From: an uncultured Clostridium sp.
GTDB lineage: Bacteria > Bacillota > Clostridia > Lachnospirales > Lachnospiraceae
Assembly: GCA_945917985.1 (NCBI GenBank)
Contig: CAMEIH010000009.1
Coordinates: 1 to 64,000 of the forward strand
Direction of reading: 5' to 3'
DNA: 64,000 bases
Shown here in pieces: positions 17,669-27,279 of this stretch; within the stretch, counting starts at the first letter, position 1, and every line of letters begins with the position of its first letter. The translations under genes were made by a program, and so were the position numbers. The notes beneath the pieces were generated by a model, which did no database searches, was not told the origin of the DNA, and saw only the letters and a program-made list of their open reading frames with translations.

Positions 17669-18683
17669 TGAAAAGAATTCCCCGCTTATTCAGGTAGAGA
17701 ATTTAAAAAAATATTACCCCATAAAAAGCGGAATCATTACTCACACAACAGGTTTTGTCAAGGCAGTGGACGGCGTCAGCTTTTCCATCAGGGAAGGAGA
17801 AACCCTTGGCCTTGTGGGGGAATCCGGATGCGGCAAGTCCACCATAGGAAGACAACTGGTAGGACTTGAGAAACCAACTGCCGGCACCATCTATTACAAG
17901 GGCAGAAATTTGAATTCCCTGAAAAAAGATGAAATGAAGCAAATCCGTACATGTCTTCAAATGGTTTTTCAGGATCCCTATTCCTCTTTAAACCCAAGAA
18001 AACACATTTATGAAATTCTCGCAAAACCTATGCTGTATCACAGAATTTCCACAAAGGAGACGGTGGAAAAGGATATCGTAAGAATTCTTGATATGGTAGG
18101 GCTTTCAAGGAATGTACTCGGCAGATATCCCCATGAGTTTTCAGGAGGACAGAGACAGAGAATCGGTATTGCCAAGGCTCTTTCCTTAAATCCTGAGTTT
18201 ATTGTGTGTGATGAACCCGTCAGTGCCCTCGACGTATCCATACAGGCACAGATTTTAAATCTGCTTCGCAGCCTGCAAAAGGAACTGAACCTGACGCTTC
18301 TTTTTGTGGGGCACGGACTGGGGGCAGTGAATTATGTCAGTGACAGAATTGCCGTCATGTATCTTGGTAAAATTGTGGAAGTGGGAGAGGCAAAAGAAAT
18401 TTTTAATCATCCCGTTCATCCCTATACAAAAGCGCTTTTAAATGCGGTTCCGGTTCCGGACCCATCAGAAAGGGAAGAGGGAAAAGGAATTTTGCAGGGA
18501 GAAATCGGAAGCAGTATCAACCCTCCTTCCGGATGTCGTTTTCATACAAGATGTCCTTATGCCACAGAAATTTGCAGGCAGAGAGAACCGGTACTTCAGG
18601 AGACGATACCGGGAAGCGGGCATTTTGCTGCCTGTCCGATTATTATGGTAAACCACGGCAAGGAGGATGAGAGATATGAGTAA
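17661..18683 (+). CDS. oppF: Peptide ABC transporter ATP-binding subunit (OppF/DppF)
   Basis: 340 residues. Walker A GESGCGKS (53-60), Q-loop [12 protein letters not shown], signature [15 protein letters not shown], Walker [13 protein letters not shown]. The C-terminal oligopeptide/dipeptide region carries [14 protein letters not shown]. The H-loop position reads VGHG in place of the usual SHD, a departure worth noting because that His senses the ATP gamma-phosphate: the His is kept but the following Asp is Gly. Starts inside the oppD stop region (GGAGG-like GGGGG upstream) and ends inside the permease start. Confidence 0.93.
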   Translation: MNNEKNSPLIQVENLKKYYPIKSGIITHTTGFVKAVDGVSFSIREGETLGLVGESGCGKSTIGRQLVGLEKPTAGTIYYKGRNLNSLKKDEMKQIRTCLQMVFQDPYSSLNPRKHIYEILAKPMLYHRISTKETVEKDIVRILDMVGLSRNVLGRYPHEFSGGQRQRIGIAKALSLNPEFIVCDEPVSALDVSIQAQILNLLRSLQKELNLTLLFVGHGLGAVNYVSDRIAVMYLGKIVEVGEAKEIFNHPVHPYTKALLNAVPVPDPSEREEGKGILQGEIGSSINPPSGCRFHTRCPYATEICRQREPVLQETIPGSGHFAACPIIMVNHGKEDERYE

Positions 18684-19623
18684 ATACATTTTAAAACGTA
18701 TTTTGATAGCGATTCCCGTGCTGATCGGCATTACCATCATTGATTATGCCATCATGTGCCTTGCCGGAAGCCCTCTTGAGATGCTGAAAGGACCAAGGGT
18801 GTCGGAGGCTGCAGTGGAGGCAAAAAAGATTGCCCTCGGACTTGATAAGCCCTTTTATATCCAGTATTTTGTCTGGCTGGGGCAGCTCCTTCACGGAAAT
18901 CTGGGATATTCCGTAAAGTCCTATCAGCCTGTCAGCGAAATGATAAAAAGCCACCTTGGGCCAACCCTGCTTCTTATGGGGGTGTCTTTGATCGTCAGTC
19001 TGATCATGGCTGTACCGGCAGGAATTTACAGTGCCATTCACCAGTATTCCAAGGGTGATTACACAGTGGTTACCTTATCCTTTCTGGGAAGCAGTATACC
19101 CGGATTTTTTCTGTCGCTATTGTTGATCTATCTGTTTACGATAAAGCTGGGATGGCTTCCCTCAAGCGGAATGACCACTCTTGGAACCGACGGAGGCTTC
19201 CTGGATGTGGTAAAGCATATGATTATGCCGGTGCTGGTGCTTGCCACGTCTATGGCAGGAAGCAATATCAGGTATATCAGAAGCGCTGTACTCGAAATCC
19301 TTCAACAGGACTATCTGCGGACGGCAAGAGCCAAGGGTATCGGGAGGTTTAAAGTGATATATAAGCATGCTCTCCGCAATGCCCTGGTTCCTATTGTGAC
19401 AGTGATTGGCATGGAAATCCCGATGCTTTTCGGAGGCGCTGTTATCATTGAGCAGGTTTTTTCCTGGCCCGGACTGGGACTTATGACCATGAGCGCTATT
19501 ATCAGCAGGGATTATCCTGTGATCATGGGCGTCTGCCTGCTTTCTGCGATCGTTGTGTTGATTGCCAATCTGATTACAGATATTCTGTATGCGCTGGTGG
19601 ATCCCACGATTACGTTTGAGTAG
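18676..19623 (+). CDS. oppB: Peptide ABC transporter permease (OppB/DppB)
   Basis: 315 residues from ATG 18676, chosen because AAGGAGG lies about nine bases upstream; the gene overlaps the oppF end by eight bases. Six transmembrane segments: TM1 at about 9-29, and the rest between 95 and 310. The EAA loop that contacts the ATPase is visible as YLRTARAKGIGRFKVIYKHALRNAL. Forms the membrane channel with OppC. Confidence 0.95.
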   Translation: MSKYILKRILIAIPVLIGITIIDYAIMCLAGSPLEMLKGPRVSEAAVEAKKIALGLDKPFYIQYFVWLGQLLHGNLGYSVKSYQPVSEMIKSHLGPTLLLMGVSLIVSLIMAVPAGIYSAIHQYSKGDYTVVTLSFLGSSIPGFFLSLLLIYLFTIKLGWLPSSGMTTLGTDGGFLDVVKHMIMPVLVLATSMAGSNIRYIRSAVLEILQQDYLRTARAKGIGRFKVIYKHALRNALVPIVTVIGMEIPMLFGGAVIIEQVFSWPGLGLMTMSAIISRDYPVIMGVCLLSAIVVLIANLITDILYALVDPTITFE

Positions 19624-19637
19624 ACAGGAGGAACGGC

Positions 19638-20576
19638 ATGGGAAAGGAAAAGCAGATAGAAAAGAAGTTCAGAAAGAAAAAGAAATACAGTGTGGATACA
19701 ATAGATGAGGGAAAGCAGAAGGATATCGTAAGCGAGAGTTATCTGCAGACAGTTTTCAGGCGCTTTAAGCGTCACAAACTTGCTCTGATCAGTCTTGTGA
19801 TCGTGGTGATTCTCGGCCTTGTAGCGCTGTTTGCACCGATCATCGCCCCTTATGATCCCAATGAAATGGTGGGGCCTTTCAGCGGCGCACCGGGAAAAGG
19901 ATTTCTCCTCGGCACAGATCAGATCGGAAGAGATGTATTCAGCAGGCTTCTGTATGCCATGAGAATTTCCCTGCTGGTAGGGATTATGGCTACCCTGATT
20001 TCTACGGTCATCGGAGTCATACTTGGTCTTATCGCGGGATATTTTGGAGGCGTGGCCGATATGATCATAATGAGATTTACGGATATGGTCATGTCCTTTC
20101 CTTATATTTTACTGGTATTGGTAGCGGCAGCTATTTTTAAGCCGGGTTTATGGAGTATCATTCTGATCCTGGGTTTTGTGGACTGGCCGGGAATTGCAAG
20201 GCTTGTAAGAGGCAATGTGCTGAATCTGCGAGAAACGAATTTTATCAAAGGCAATCTTGTGGCAGGAATGCCTCTTAGGCATATTTTGTTTTCGGAGATT
20301 CTTCCCAATACGGTAGCACCGATTTTGGTGTATGCCACTTCAGTTCTTGCGTTATCCATGCTGGATGAAGCGGCATTGAGCTTCCTCGGTATGGGAGTTC
20401 AGCCTCCTACGGCAAGCCTGGGAAATATGTTAAACGGTGCAGAGTCTCTGACTGTGCTGACAAAACAGCCCTGGCTCTGGGTGCCGCCCGGAGTGGTGAT
20501 CGTGGTGCTGGTTATGGCGATCAATTTTATCGGAGATGCGCTGAGAGATGCACTGGATCCGAACAGTAAAGGATAG
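19638..20576 (+). CDS. oppC: Peptide ABC transporter permease (OppC/DppC)
   Basis: 312 residues. A Lys/Arg-rich N-terminal tail (about 1-45) precedes TM1 (about 48-70), then FLLGTDQIGRDVFSRLLYAMR, the conserved OppC signature. The EAA loop is NLRETNFIKGNLVAGMPLRHILFSEILPN; its first half is less canonical than in OppB. Five further membrane segments. RBS AGGAGG seven bases before the start. Works with OppB as the permease pair. Confidence 0.95.
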   Translation: MGKEKQIEKKFRKKKKYSVDTIDEGKQKDIVSESYLQTVFRRFKRHKLALISLVIVVILGLVALFAPIIAPYDPNEMVGPFSGAPGKGFLLGTDQIGRDVFSRLLYAMRISLLVGIMATLISTVIGVILGLIAGYFGGVADMIIMRFTDMVMSFPYILLVLVAAAIFKPGLWSIILILGFVDWPGIARLVRGNVLNLRETNFIKGNLVAGMPLRHILFSEILPNTVAPILVYATSVLALSMLDEAALSFLGMGVQPPTASLGNMLNGAESLTVLTKQPWLWVPPGVVIVVLVMAINFIGDALRDALDPNSKG

Positions 20577-20592
20577 TAAGGCGGTGAAAAAG

Positions 20593-21711
20593 ATGAACAG
20601 TCTTGAAGAAAAATTGAGAGAATATTTTGAATGGTTTCATAGACATCCGGAATTGTCCTATGAGGAATACGGGACAACGAAAAAAATCCGGGGAATTTTG
20701 GAAGAAGCAGGTGTGGAGATATTGCCCTGCAATCTCGAAACAGGACTTGTGGCGATCGTTAGAGGAGAAAAAGAGGGACCGGTCCAGGCACTTCGATGTG
20801 ATATTGACGCATTGCCTGTCCGGGAAGAAACCGACCTTTCCTATGCCTCTGAATTTGAGGGAAAAATGCATGCCTGCGGGCATGACTTTCATATCACTGC
20901 CGGAATCGGCTGTGCCATACTGTTAACGGAAAGAAAATCGGAGTTTACAGGAACAGTGAAGATCATTTTTCAGCCTGCTGAGGAATCCTCGGTGGGAGCC
21001 CTCAAGATTTTGGAAACAGATGTCATGAATGATGTGGAAAGAATATGGGGATTTCATGCGGATCCTACAAATGAGACAGGATATGTGGGTATCAGAGAGG
21101 GGTATGTGGCAGCTGCCGCAGATCGTTTTCTGGTGACCATAGCAGGAGTTGGCTGTCATGGCGCCCATCCGGATCACGGCGTGGATCCCATTCCGGCGGC
21201 GGCAGCCATGATACAGGCATTCCAGACGATCATTACCAGAAATGTGGATGCGTTTCATCCGGCGCTTCTGAGTGTGACCAGAATAGAAGCGGGACAGACC
21301 TGGAATGTGATTCCGGAGACTGCCGAATTGGAAGGGACTGTGCGTACCATGAACAGGGAGGACAGAGCTCTTGCGGAAAGGCGTATGAGGGAGATCGCAC
21401 AGTCCACAGCACAGGTCTATGGTGCCACGGCGCAGTTTCAGTGGTTTTCGGGATCACCTGCTGTCTATAATGACGGTGCAATGGTAAATCATGCAGTGAG
21501 AACAGCCCAAAAGCAGAAATTACAGGTGGTGCCGGAGGAAAGCTCCATGGGAGGAGATGATTTTTCCTTCTATGAGGAAAATATTCCGGGCTGCTATATC
21601 AAAATCGGCACAGGAAAAGGTCCGACCATTCATCAACCGGGGTTTAGGGTGGATGAGAGAGTGCTTTTACCTGCAGTAGAATTTCTGACTGTGCTTTTTA
21701 CAAATAAATAA
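20593..21711 (+). CDS. M20-family amidohydrolase (hippurate hydrolase/aminoacylase type)
   Basis: About 372 residues from ATG 20593 (AAGGCGGTG upstream); the longer frame would overlap oppC. Metal-binding motifs of M20D amidohydrolases: MHACGHDFH (about 92-100), PAEESSVGA (about 127-135), HADP, and the C-terminal MGGDDFSFY. The family removes N-acyl groups from amino acids or acts on small amides. As last gene of the importer operon it probably processes what the transporter brings in, for example N-acyl amino acids or modified peptides. Cytoplasmic. Confidence 0.92.
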   Translation: MNSLEEKLREYFEWFHRHPELSYEEYGTTKKIRGILEEAGVEILPCNLETGLVAIVRGEKEGPVQALRCDIDALPVREETDLSYASEFEGKMHACGHDFHITAGIGCAILLTERKSEFTGTVKIIFQPAEESSVGALKILETDVMNDVERIWGFHADPTNETGYVGIREGYVAAAADRFLVTIAGVGCHGAHPDHGVDPIPAAAAMIQAFQTIITRNVDAFHPALLSVTRIEAGQTWNVIPETAELEGTVRTMNREDRALAERRMREIAQSTAQVYGATAQFQWFSGSPAVYNDGAMVNHAVRTAQKQKLQVVPEESSMGGDDFSFYEENIPGCYIKIGTGKGPTIHQPGFRVDERVLLPAVEFLTVLFTNK

Positions 21712-21765
21712 AGAGAAAATTGCCTTCATAAACGTAAAAACGTTCATAAATAATACGGAATTCGC

Positions 21766-21794
21766 TTGACTGCAAACGGCACAGATGATATGGT
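21766..21794 (+). promoter_or_regulatory. Candidate promoter of the small coiled-coil gene
   Basis: TTGACT (21766-21771), 17-nt spacer, TATGGT (21789-21794). An AACGT-AAAA-ACGTT inverted repeat lies about 25 bases upstream and could be an operator. Confidence 0.5.
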
Positions 21795-21878
21795 TAATAT
21801 GTGAATTATAAGAGAAGTGAACCTGCGGAGAGATTTTCATAATTTGTATTAACCATTGTTTGCAGAAAGGTGATGAAT

Positions 21879-22211
21879 ATGAATAATGACAAATTGATTC
21901 AATTAATTTATGATGATATGCAGGAAATGAAAAAACGACTTGACGGGATGGATAAACGTTTTGACCGTCTGGAAAACAAGGTTCAGGATAATACGGATGC
22001 TATCAGAAGAATCAATCTCCGGATTGAGAATGAGATCATTCCGAGCATTGGCTTTATCGCCGATGGTCATCTGGATTTGAACCGTAAAATGGACCGTATT
22101 CTGGAAACCTTTGAGAAGAACGAAAAAGATAAGGAAACCTTAACACTTCGGCTTAACCATGTAGAAGGAGAAGTGGGGCGTTTGAAGGAAAAGGTTGCAA
22201 AGCTTGCATAG
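21879..22211 (+). CDS. Small coiled-coil protein, function unknown
   Basis: About 110 residues from the ATG at 21879; alternative starts at 21870 and 21873 are in frame, and AAAGGTG lies just before them. Nearly the whole protein is heptad-patterned and charged (MKKRLDGMDKRFDRLENKVQ; LRLNHVEGEVGRLKEKVAKLA), interrupted by a short hydrophobic stretch IIPSIGFIADG. No enzymatic motif. Likely an oligomerising scaffold or regulator. Monocistronic, between a good promoter and a strong terminator. Confidence 0.7.
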   Translation: MNNDKLIQLIYDDMQEMKKRLDGMDKRFDRLENKVQDNTDAIRRINLRIENEIIPSIGFIADGHLDLNRKMDRILETFEKNEKDKETLTLRLNHVEGEVGRLKEKVAKLA

Positions 22212-22228
22212 TATAAACAAAAACAAAC

Positions 22229-22265
22229 GAGGTGCTGCGAAAAGGCAGCACCTCTTATTTTTTTA
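22229..22265 (+). terminator. Rho-independent terminator
   Basis: Perfect 10-bp stem GAGGTGCTGC/GCAGCACCTC with a 6-nt loop, then TTATTTTTTT. It serves the coiled-coil gene and may also stop transcription of the convergent nicotinate phosphoribosyltransferase. Confidence 0.9.
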
Positions 22266-22269
22266 TATG

Positions 22270-23718
22270 TCAGCTCATCTGATCCAGCAACTGAATTTTT
22301 GTATCATATAGTTTCTTTGATAAATCCACATATACCTTGTGAGGATTGACAAAACGCTTTGTCTCATCCCACAGGGTATCCTTTTCTTTCTCACAGTAAG
22401 CTCTGATATCCATGGTCTTTGGAGATTCGTAACAGCATTCCCCTTTTTTGAAAATCGGAACGGGAAGCTCGCGGAGTGTAAAACTGCCGGCGGGAAGCTT
22501 CGTCTTCTTCCAGGGTTCCAGAGGATCAAAGAGCAACAGGGGTTCATTCTCTGAGAACTTTTCCTCCACCAGACAGATCAAATCTGCCTTGATTTTGCCG
22601 CTTTCCTTATCATATACACGGTAAACGGTCTTATTGCCGGGGTTGGTAACCTTCTCGGAGTTCTCGGAAAGCTTGATCTTGGGGATGAATTCACCTTCTT
22701 CATTCATAATGGCAGCCAGTTTGTAAACGCCGCCGAAGGCAGGATTGTCTTTTGCCGTGATCAGATTGGTACCCACACCCCAGGAGGTAATGGCTGCTCC
22801 CTGTGCCTTTAAGCTTTCAATCAGATATTCATCCAAGTCATTGGAAGCGGAGATTACCGCATCGGGGAACCCTGCGTCGTCCAGCATTTTGCGGGCTTTC
22901 TTGGAAAGATATGCCAGGTCTCCGCTGTCCAGGCGGATTCCGTAATAGGTGAGAGGAACTCCGGCATCTCTCATTTCCTGAAAGACGCGGATGGCATTGG
23001 GTACACCGGATTTTAAAGTGTCGTAGGTGTCTACCAGCAGAATGCAGGCAGAAGGATAAATGTCAGCGTAAGCTTTAAATGCGGTATATTCATCAGGGAA
23101 ACTCATAATCCAGCTATGAGCATGTGTGCCCTTGACGGGAACATCAAAAAGCTGTCCGCAGAGCACATTGGAGGTACCGATGCAGCCACCGATCACTGCG
23201 GCTCTTGCACCGTAGATACCGGCATCGGGGCCCTGGGCTCTTCTGAGACCAAACTCCATGATACCGTCTCCCTTTGCAGCATAGCAGACTCTGGCAGCCT
23301 TGGTGGCAATCAGACTCTGGTGATTGATGATATTTAAAATAGCGGTCTCCACAAGCTGTGCCTCCATGATGGGGGCTACAACCTTCACAAGCGGTTCCCG
23401 GGGAAAGATAACGGTTCCCTCGGGAATGGCATAAATGTCACCGGAGAACTTAAAGTCAGCAAGATAATCGAGAAAATCCTTTTCAAAAATACCGAGACCG
23501 GAAAGATAGTCAATATCTTCGGCGGAAAAGTGAAGCTCCCTGATATAGTTGATCAGCTGCTCGAGCCCTGCCGCAATGGCATAACCTCCGTCGCAGGGAT
23601 TGTTTCGGTAAAAAGCATCAAAAATAACGGTTTCGTTGCGATCCTTGTGTTTGAAATAACCCTGCATCATGGTAAGCTCATAGAGATCCGTGAGAAGGGT
23701 AAGATTTTGCCTGTCCAT
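22270..23718 (-). CDS. pncB: Nicotinate phosphoribosyltransferase
   Basis: 482 residues from the ATG at 23718 (AGAGGAA seven bases upstream). The open frame extends 51 codons further up but those residues are hydrophobic noise. The N-terminus LLTDLYELTMMQGYF and the motifs MEFGLRRAQGPDA, GTHAHSWIMSF and GIRLDSGDLAYLSKKAR are diagnostic of NAPRTase. It joins nicotinate to PRPP, the first committed step of NAD salvage (Preiss-Handler pathway). Cytosolic, single gene. Confidence 0.95.
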   Translation of the reverse strand: MDRQNLTLLTDLYELTMMQGYFKHKDRNETVIFDAFYRNNPCDGGYAIAAGLEQLINYIRELHFSAEDIDYLSGLGIFEKDFLDYLADFKFSGDIYAIPEGTVIFPREPLVKVVAPIMEAQLVETAILNIINHQSLIATKAARVCYAAKGDGIMEFGLRRAQGPDAGIYGARAAVIGGCIGTSNVLCGQLFDVPVKGTHAHSWIMSFPDEYTAFKAYADIYPSACILLVDTYDTLKSGVPNAIRVFQEMRDAGVPLTYYGIRLDSGDLAYLSKKARKMLDDAGFPDAVISASNDLDEYLIESLKAQGAAITSWGVGTNLITAKDNPAFGGVYKLAAIMNEEGEFIPKIKLSENSEKVTNPGNKTVYRVYDKESGKIKADLICLVEEKFSENEPLLLFDPLEPWKKTKLPAGSFTLRELPVPIFKKGECCYESPKTMDIRAYCEKEKDTLWDETKRFVNPHKVYVDLSKKLYDTKIQLLDQMS

Positions 23719-23748
23719 AAGATATTCCTCTTTTCTTTCATTTGTTAC

Positions 23749-23777
23749 AGTGTACAACGAATCAGAAGAACTGACAA
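23749..23777 (-). promoter_or_regulatory. Candidate promoter of pncB
   Basis: Minus-strand TTGTCA (23777-23772), 17-nt spacer, TACACT (23754-23749), about 30 bases upstream of the pncB start. Confidence 0.5.
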
Positions 23778-23806
23778 GAAGACAGAGTAAAATTAGGTAA
23801 GAAGTC

Positions 23807-23836
23807 TTGATAGAACCATATATGATTTTGTACAAT
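23807..23836 (+). promoter_or_regulatory. Candidate promoter of the SNF2 helicase gene
   Basis: TTGATA (23807-23812), 18-nt spacer, TACAAT (23831-23836), about 55 bases upstream of the start. Divergent from the pncB promoter. Confidence 0.5.
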
Positions 23837-23890
23837 AGTAATGGAGTAATGTCATTATATATGAGCGGCATTTGAAGGGGAGAGAATACA

Positions 23891-26800
23891 ATGCTTACCA
23901 GACAAATGATTAAGAAGTATGCGGGAAGTGTTTCCTACGGTCGAGGACTGGATATATATGAGAGCGGGCAGGTTCTGTCTATGGAAGTGGAAGAAGATGA
24001 TGGCGGATTTTATGAGATTCATGCGAGGGTAAAAGGGAGTGGCAGGAAGAGCTATTTGGTGGATATGGGATATGATCCGTATGAAGAAGAACTGATATCT
24101 GTCAGCTGCGAATGCCCTGCATTTTACAGCTATTCCGGAATCTGTAAGCACTGTGCGGCAGTACTGATTGCTTTTGAATCATCCGAATATAACAACTATT
24201 ATTTTGGAGAACCGGAGGAGAATCCTTTTTACAGACAACTCTCCTTTTTTGAGGAAACTACTCCTAAAAGAAGAAAAACAAAGCAGACAACATCGTCAGT
24301 AAAGAGGCTCCTACAACAGCAGATGAGCCGGAAAGGTCTGATGTTGTCAGTCGGAAATGCCAGGGAACAGATAAAGCTTGATCCTTATCTGACCTGTACA
24401 AAGGACAATATTTCGTTGGAGTTCAGGATAGGGAATACGAGAATGTATGTGATAAAGGATATCTATGAATTCTGTGAAAATATGAAGAGTGAACAGAAGC
24501 ATTACTATGGAAAAGAGCTGGATTTCAGACATACTATGTCAGCTTTCGATATTGAGTCCCAGAAACTTGTAAAATTTATCTTGAACTGGGCAAAGCAGAA
24601 TGAGGAGAGGTACAGCGAATATCATTACTATTACAATTATGGATATAACTACAGTACAGGACACAGTAAGATCAGAGCGATGGCACTGGATGATTTGGAA
24701 TTGGAAGACTTTTTGGAGGCGGTGGGTGACAGAACCTTCATCGCAAATATGAATGGAACCGGTGACAGGAAATACAGAAATACGGATGAAAAGCTAAAAT
24801 TTGTTCTGCAGATACAGGGAGAAGATCAGGGAATAAAAATAACGGCGCCAGATCCTTTCTGTTATCACGGAAGGCGATATGATATTTATTTTAAGGACGG
24901 ACTGGTTTACAGAGAGGAGAGAAATAAACCGGAATTAGTCAGTGAGTTTATTACCTGTGTCGAGGAAACTAGCACAAAGGAGGTCTTTGTTGGCAATGAA
25001 GATATCTGTGACTTCTGCAGAGAACTTTTGCCTGCTTTAAAGCAGGTTTATCAGTGCAGAGAAAAAAATTTTGATTCCTCTAAATACGAAGCACCTAAGG
25101 CTGATTATGAGATCTATCTGGATGCGCCACAGAGAAATTTTATTACTTGCAGTATACAGGCAGTTTACGGGAATGAAAAATATGAAATATACAAAGTACC
25201 GGATGACAGGGGAGTATTTTCGGATCATCAGCAGATAAACAGAAATATCAGCGAAGAAATGAAGACAGGACAAGCGGTCGGGGCGTGGTTTAATGCTTTT
25301 GACAGCGAGAAGGGACAGATGGTGCTTGCAGATGATGAGGAGGGGATTTACAGACTGCTGACAGAGGGAATACCGGCTCTTCAGGAACTGGGAACAGTGT
25401 ATATATCGGATGCGCTGAGGAGAATGAAGGTGGTTTCCGCTCCCAAGGTAGAGCTTGGAATCTCCCTTTCCGGAGAACTGTTGGAACTGAATCTTGTAAG
25501 CGATGACATGTCCATGGAACAGCTGGCGGAAATTCTCTCCAGATATGAGAGAAAAAGAAAGTACTATCGCCTTAAGGACGGCAGTTTTGTAAATATAGAT
25601 GAGGAGAAAATGGGTTCTTTATTTGAACTGAAAGAAACCATGGGACTTTCCGAGTCACAGCTGAAAAAAGGCAAAACTGAGGTGCCAAAGTATCGGGCTC
25701 TGTATCTTGACAGTGAAATGGAAGAAACGGCTGGCGTTATTCTTAAGAAAAATGAGGAGTTCAAACAGCTGATTTTAAACATGAAGGGAACAGAGGAACA
25801 GAAATATGAAATACCGGCAAGTCTTGAAGAAACCCTTCGGGATTACCAAAAGAAAGGTTTTCAGTGGCTGAAATGCATAGCGGCAAACGGGTTTGGAGGT
25901 GTTCTGGCAGATGATATGGGACTCGGCAAAACCTTACAGATCATTGCATTTCTTCTCTCTGAATTTTTGGAAGCGGGAGCTTGTGACAACAGGAGATGCC
26001 TGATTGTGACACCTGCATCACTGGTTTTTAACTGGCATAATGAATTTCAGCGTTTTGCACCTGTATTGCCTGTGAAAATGATCATAGGAACAGCATCGGA
26101 GAGAAAAGAAATTGTGTGGGAATCAGGTGAGAGGGACATTCTGATCACATCCTATGATCTTCTGAAAAGGGATCTGGACAATTATTCAGGAATCAACTTT
26201 TACTGTCAGGTTTTGGATGAGGCACAGTTTATTAAGAACCACAATACGCAGGCGGCAAGAGCCGTAAAGCAGATAAGTGCTGGGCATCGTTTTGCTCTTA
26301 CAGGGACTCCTATTGAAAACAGGCTCAGTGAGCTTTGGAGCATTTTTGATTATCTGATGCCTGGATTTCTTTACAGTTATCAGCGTTTCAGAGGTGAACT
26401 GGAGCTTCCCATCGTGCAGAACGGGGATGAGAAGACCACGAAACAGCTTCAGAAGATGATAAAACCATTTGTGTTAAGAAGGCTGAAAACTGATGTTTTA
26501 AAAGATCTTCCGGAAAAACTGGAGGAGAATGTTTTTGCCAAAATGTCTGGGGAACAGCAAAAGCTTTATGATGCACATGTGAAACGAATGAAACTCTTCC
26601 TTGATAAACAGACGGACGAGGAGTTTAAAAATTCCAAAATACAGATATTGGCAGAACTTACGAAACTGCGGCAGCTCTGCTGTGATCCTGCCCTCATTTA
26701 TCGGGACTTCTATGAGGATTCGGCCAAACTCACCATGTGTATGGATCTGATCCAAAATGCCATCGAGGGTGGGCACAAAATACTTTTGTTTTCACAGTTT

Positions 26801-27229
26801 ACATCCATGCTAGAAACCATTCAGAAAAAACTTGCTGAACAATCTGTTTCTTTTTATGCATTGACGGGGGCAACTCCAAAAGAAAAGAGAATAGAGCTTG
26901 TGGAAAAGTTTAATCAAGATGAGACAAACGTATTTTGTATTTCATTGAAAGCCGGTGGTACAGGACTGAATCTGACATCCGCAGATATTGTGATTCATTT
27001 TGATCCCTGGTGGAATCTGGCTGTTCAGAATCAGGCTACCGACAGAGCTCACAGGATCGGTCAACAAAATGTGGTTACCGTATATAAATTGATAGCAAAA
27101 GGAACAATTGAAGAAAATATCATAAAGCTTCAGGAAAAGAAAAAGGAACTTGCGGATAAACTTCTGTCAGGTGAGGACATGGGAACAGGAAGCTTCACGA
27201 GAGAAGAATTGCTGAGTATTCTGGGGTAA
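23891..27229 (+). CDS. SNF2-family helicase with N-terminal SWIM zinc finger
   Basis: 1112 residues. The SWIM finger CECPAFYSYSGICKHC lies at about 74-89. The SNF2-associated middle region (about 130-640) contains a tyrosine-rich HYYYNYGYNY patch. The helicase core has Walker A DDMGLGKT (about 677-684), motif II DEAQ, motif III LTGTPIENRLSELWS, and the C-terminal lobe with SLKAGGTGLNLTSAD, DPWWN and QATDRAHRIGQ. The protein is a dsDNA translocase rather than a strand-separating helicase by family. This architecture is common in Clostridia, and its cellular job is not established. Single gene with its own promoter. Confidence 0.93.
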   Translation: MLTRQMIKKYAGSVSYGRGLDIYESGQVLSMEVEEDDGGFYEIHARVKGSGRKSYLVDMGYDPYEEELISVSCECPAFYSYSGICKHCAAVLIAFESSEYNNYYFGEPEENPFYRQLSFFEETTPKRRKTKQTTSSVKRLLQQQMSRKGLMLSVGNAREQIKLDPYLTCTKDNISLEFRIGNTRMYVIKDIYEFCENMKSEQKHYYGKELDFRHTMSAFDIESQKLVKFILNWAKQNEERYSEYHYYYNYGYNYSTGHSKIRAMALDDLELEDFLEAVGDRTFIANMNGTGDRKYRNTDEKLKFVLQIQGEDQGIKITAPDPFCYHGRRYDIYFKDGLVYREERNKPELVSEFITCVEETSTKEVFVGNEDICDFCRELLPALKQVYQCREKNFDSSKYEAPKADYEIYLDAPQRNFITCSIQAVYGNEKYEIYKVPDDRGVFSDHQQINRNISEEMKTGQAVGAWFNAFDSEKGQMVLADDEEGIYRLLTEGIPALQELGTVYISDALRRMKVVSAPKVELGISLSGELLELNLVSDDMSMEQLAEILSRYERKRKYYRLKDGSFVNIDEEKMGSLFELKETMGLSESQLKKGKTEVPKYRALYLDSEMEETAGVILKKNEEFKQLILNMKGTEEQKYEIPASLEETLRDYQKKGFQWLKCIAANGFGGVLADDMGLGKTLQIIAFLLSEFLEAGACDNRRCLIVTPASLVFNWHNEFQRFAPVLPVKMIIGTASERKEIVWESGERDILITSYDLLKRDLDNYSGINFYCQVLDEAQFIKNHNTQAARAVKQISAGHRFALTGTPIENRLSELWSIFDYLMPGFLYSYQRFRGELELPIVQNGDEKTTKQLQKMIKPFVLRRLKTDVLKDLPEKLEENVFAKMSGEQQKLYDAHVKRMKLFLDKQTDEEFKNSKIQILAELTKLRQLCCDPALIYRDFYEDSAKLTMCMDLIQNAIEGGHKILLFSQFTSMLETIQKKLAEQSVSFYALTGATPKEKRIELVEKFNQDETNVFCISLKAGGTGLNLTSADIVIHFDPWWNLAVQNQATDRAHRIGQQNVVTVYKLIAKGTIEENIIKLQEKKKELADKLLSGEDMGTGSFTREELLSILG

Positions 27230-27239
27230 AATGTGATGA

Positions 27240-27273
27240 TTCAGCCATATATTTTTCAAAATATATGGCTGAA
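27240..27273. terminator. Bidirectional stem-loop between convergent genes
   Basis: Perfect 16-bp stem, TTCAGCCATATATTTT (27240-27255) with its complement (27258-27273), around a 2-nt loop, between the helicase gene and the convergent acetyltransferase gene. There is no long T-run on either side, so termination efficiency is uncertain. Confidence 0.7.
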
Positions 27274-27279
27274 AGGATA

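Noticed and set aside
23719-23871. 51-residue N-terminal extension of nicotinate phosphoribosyltransferase
   Set aside because: The extension has no family similarity, spans the promoter region, and a good ribosome site exists at the internal ATG.
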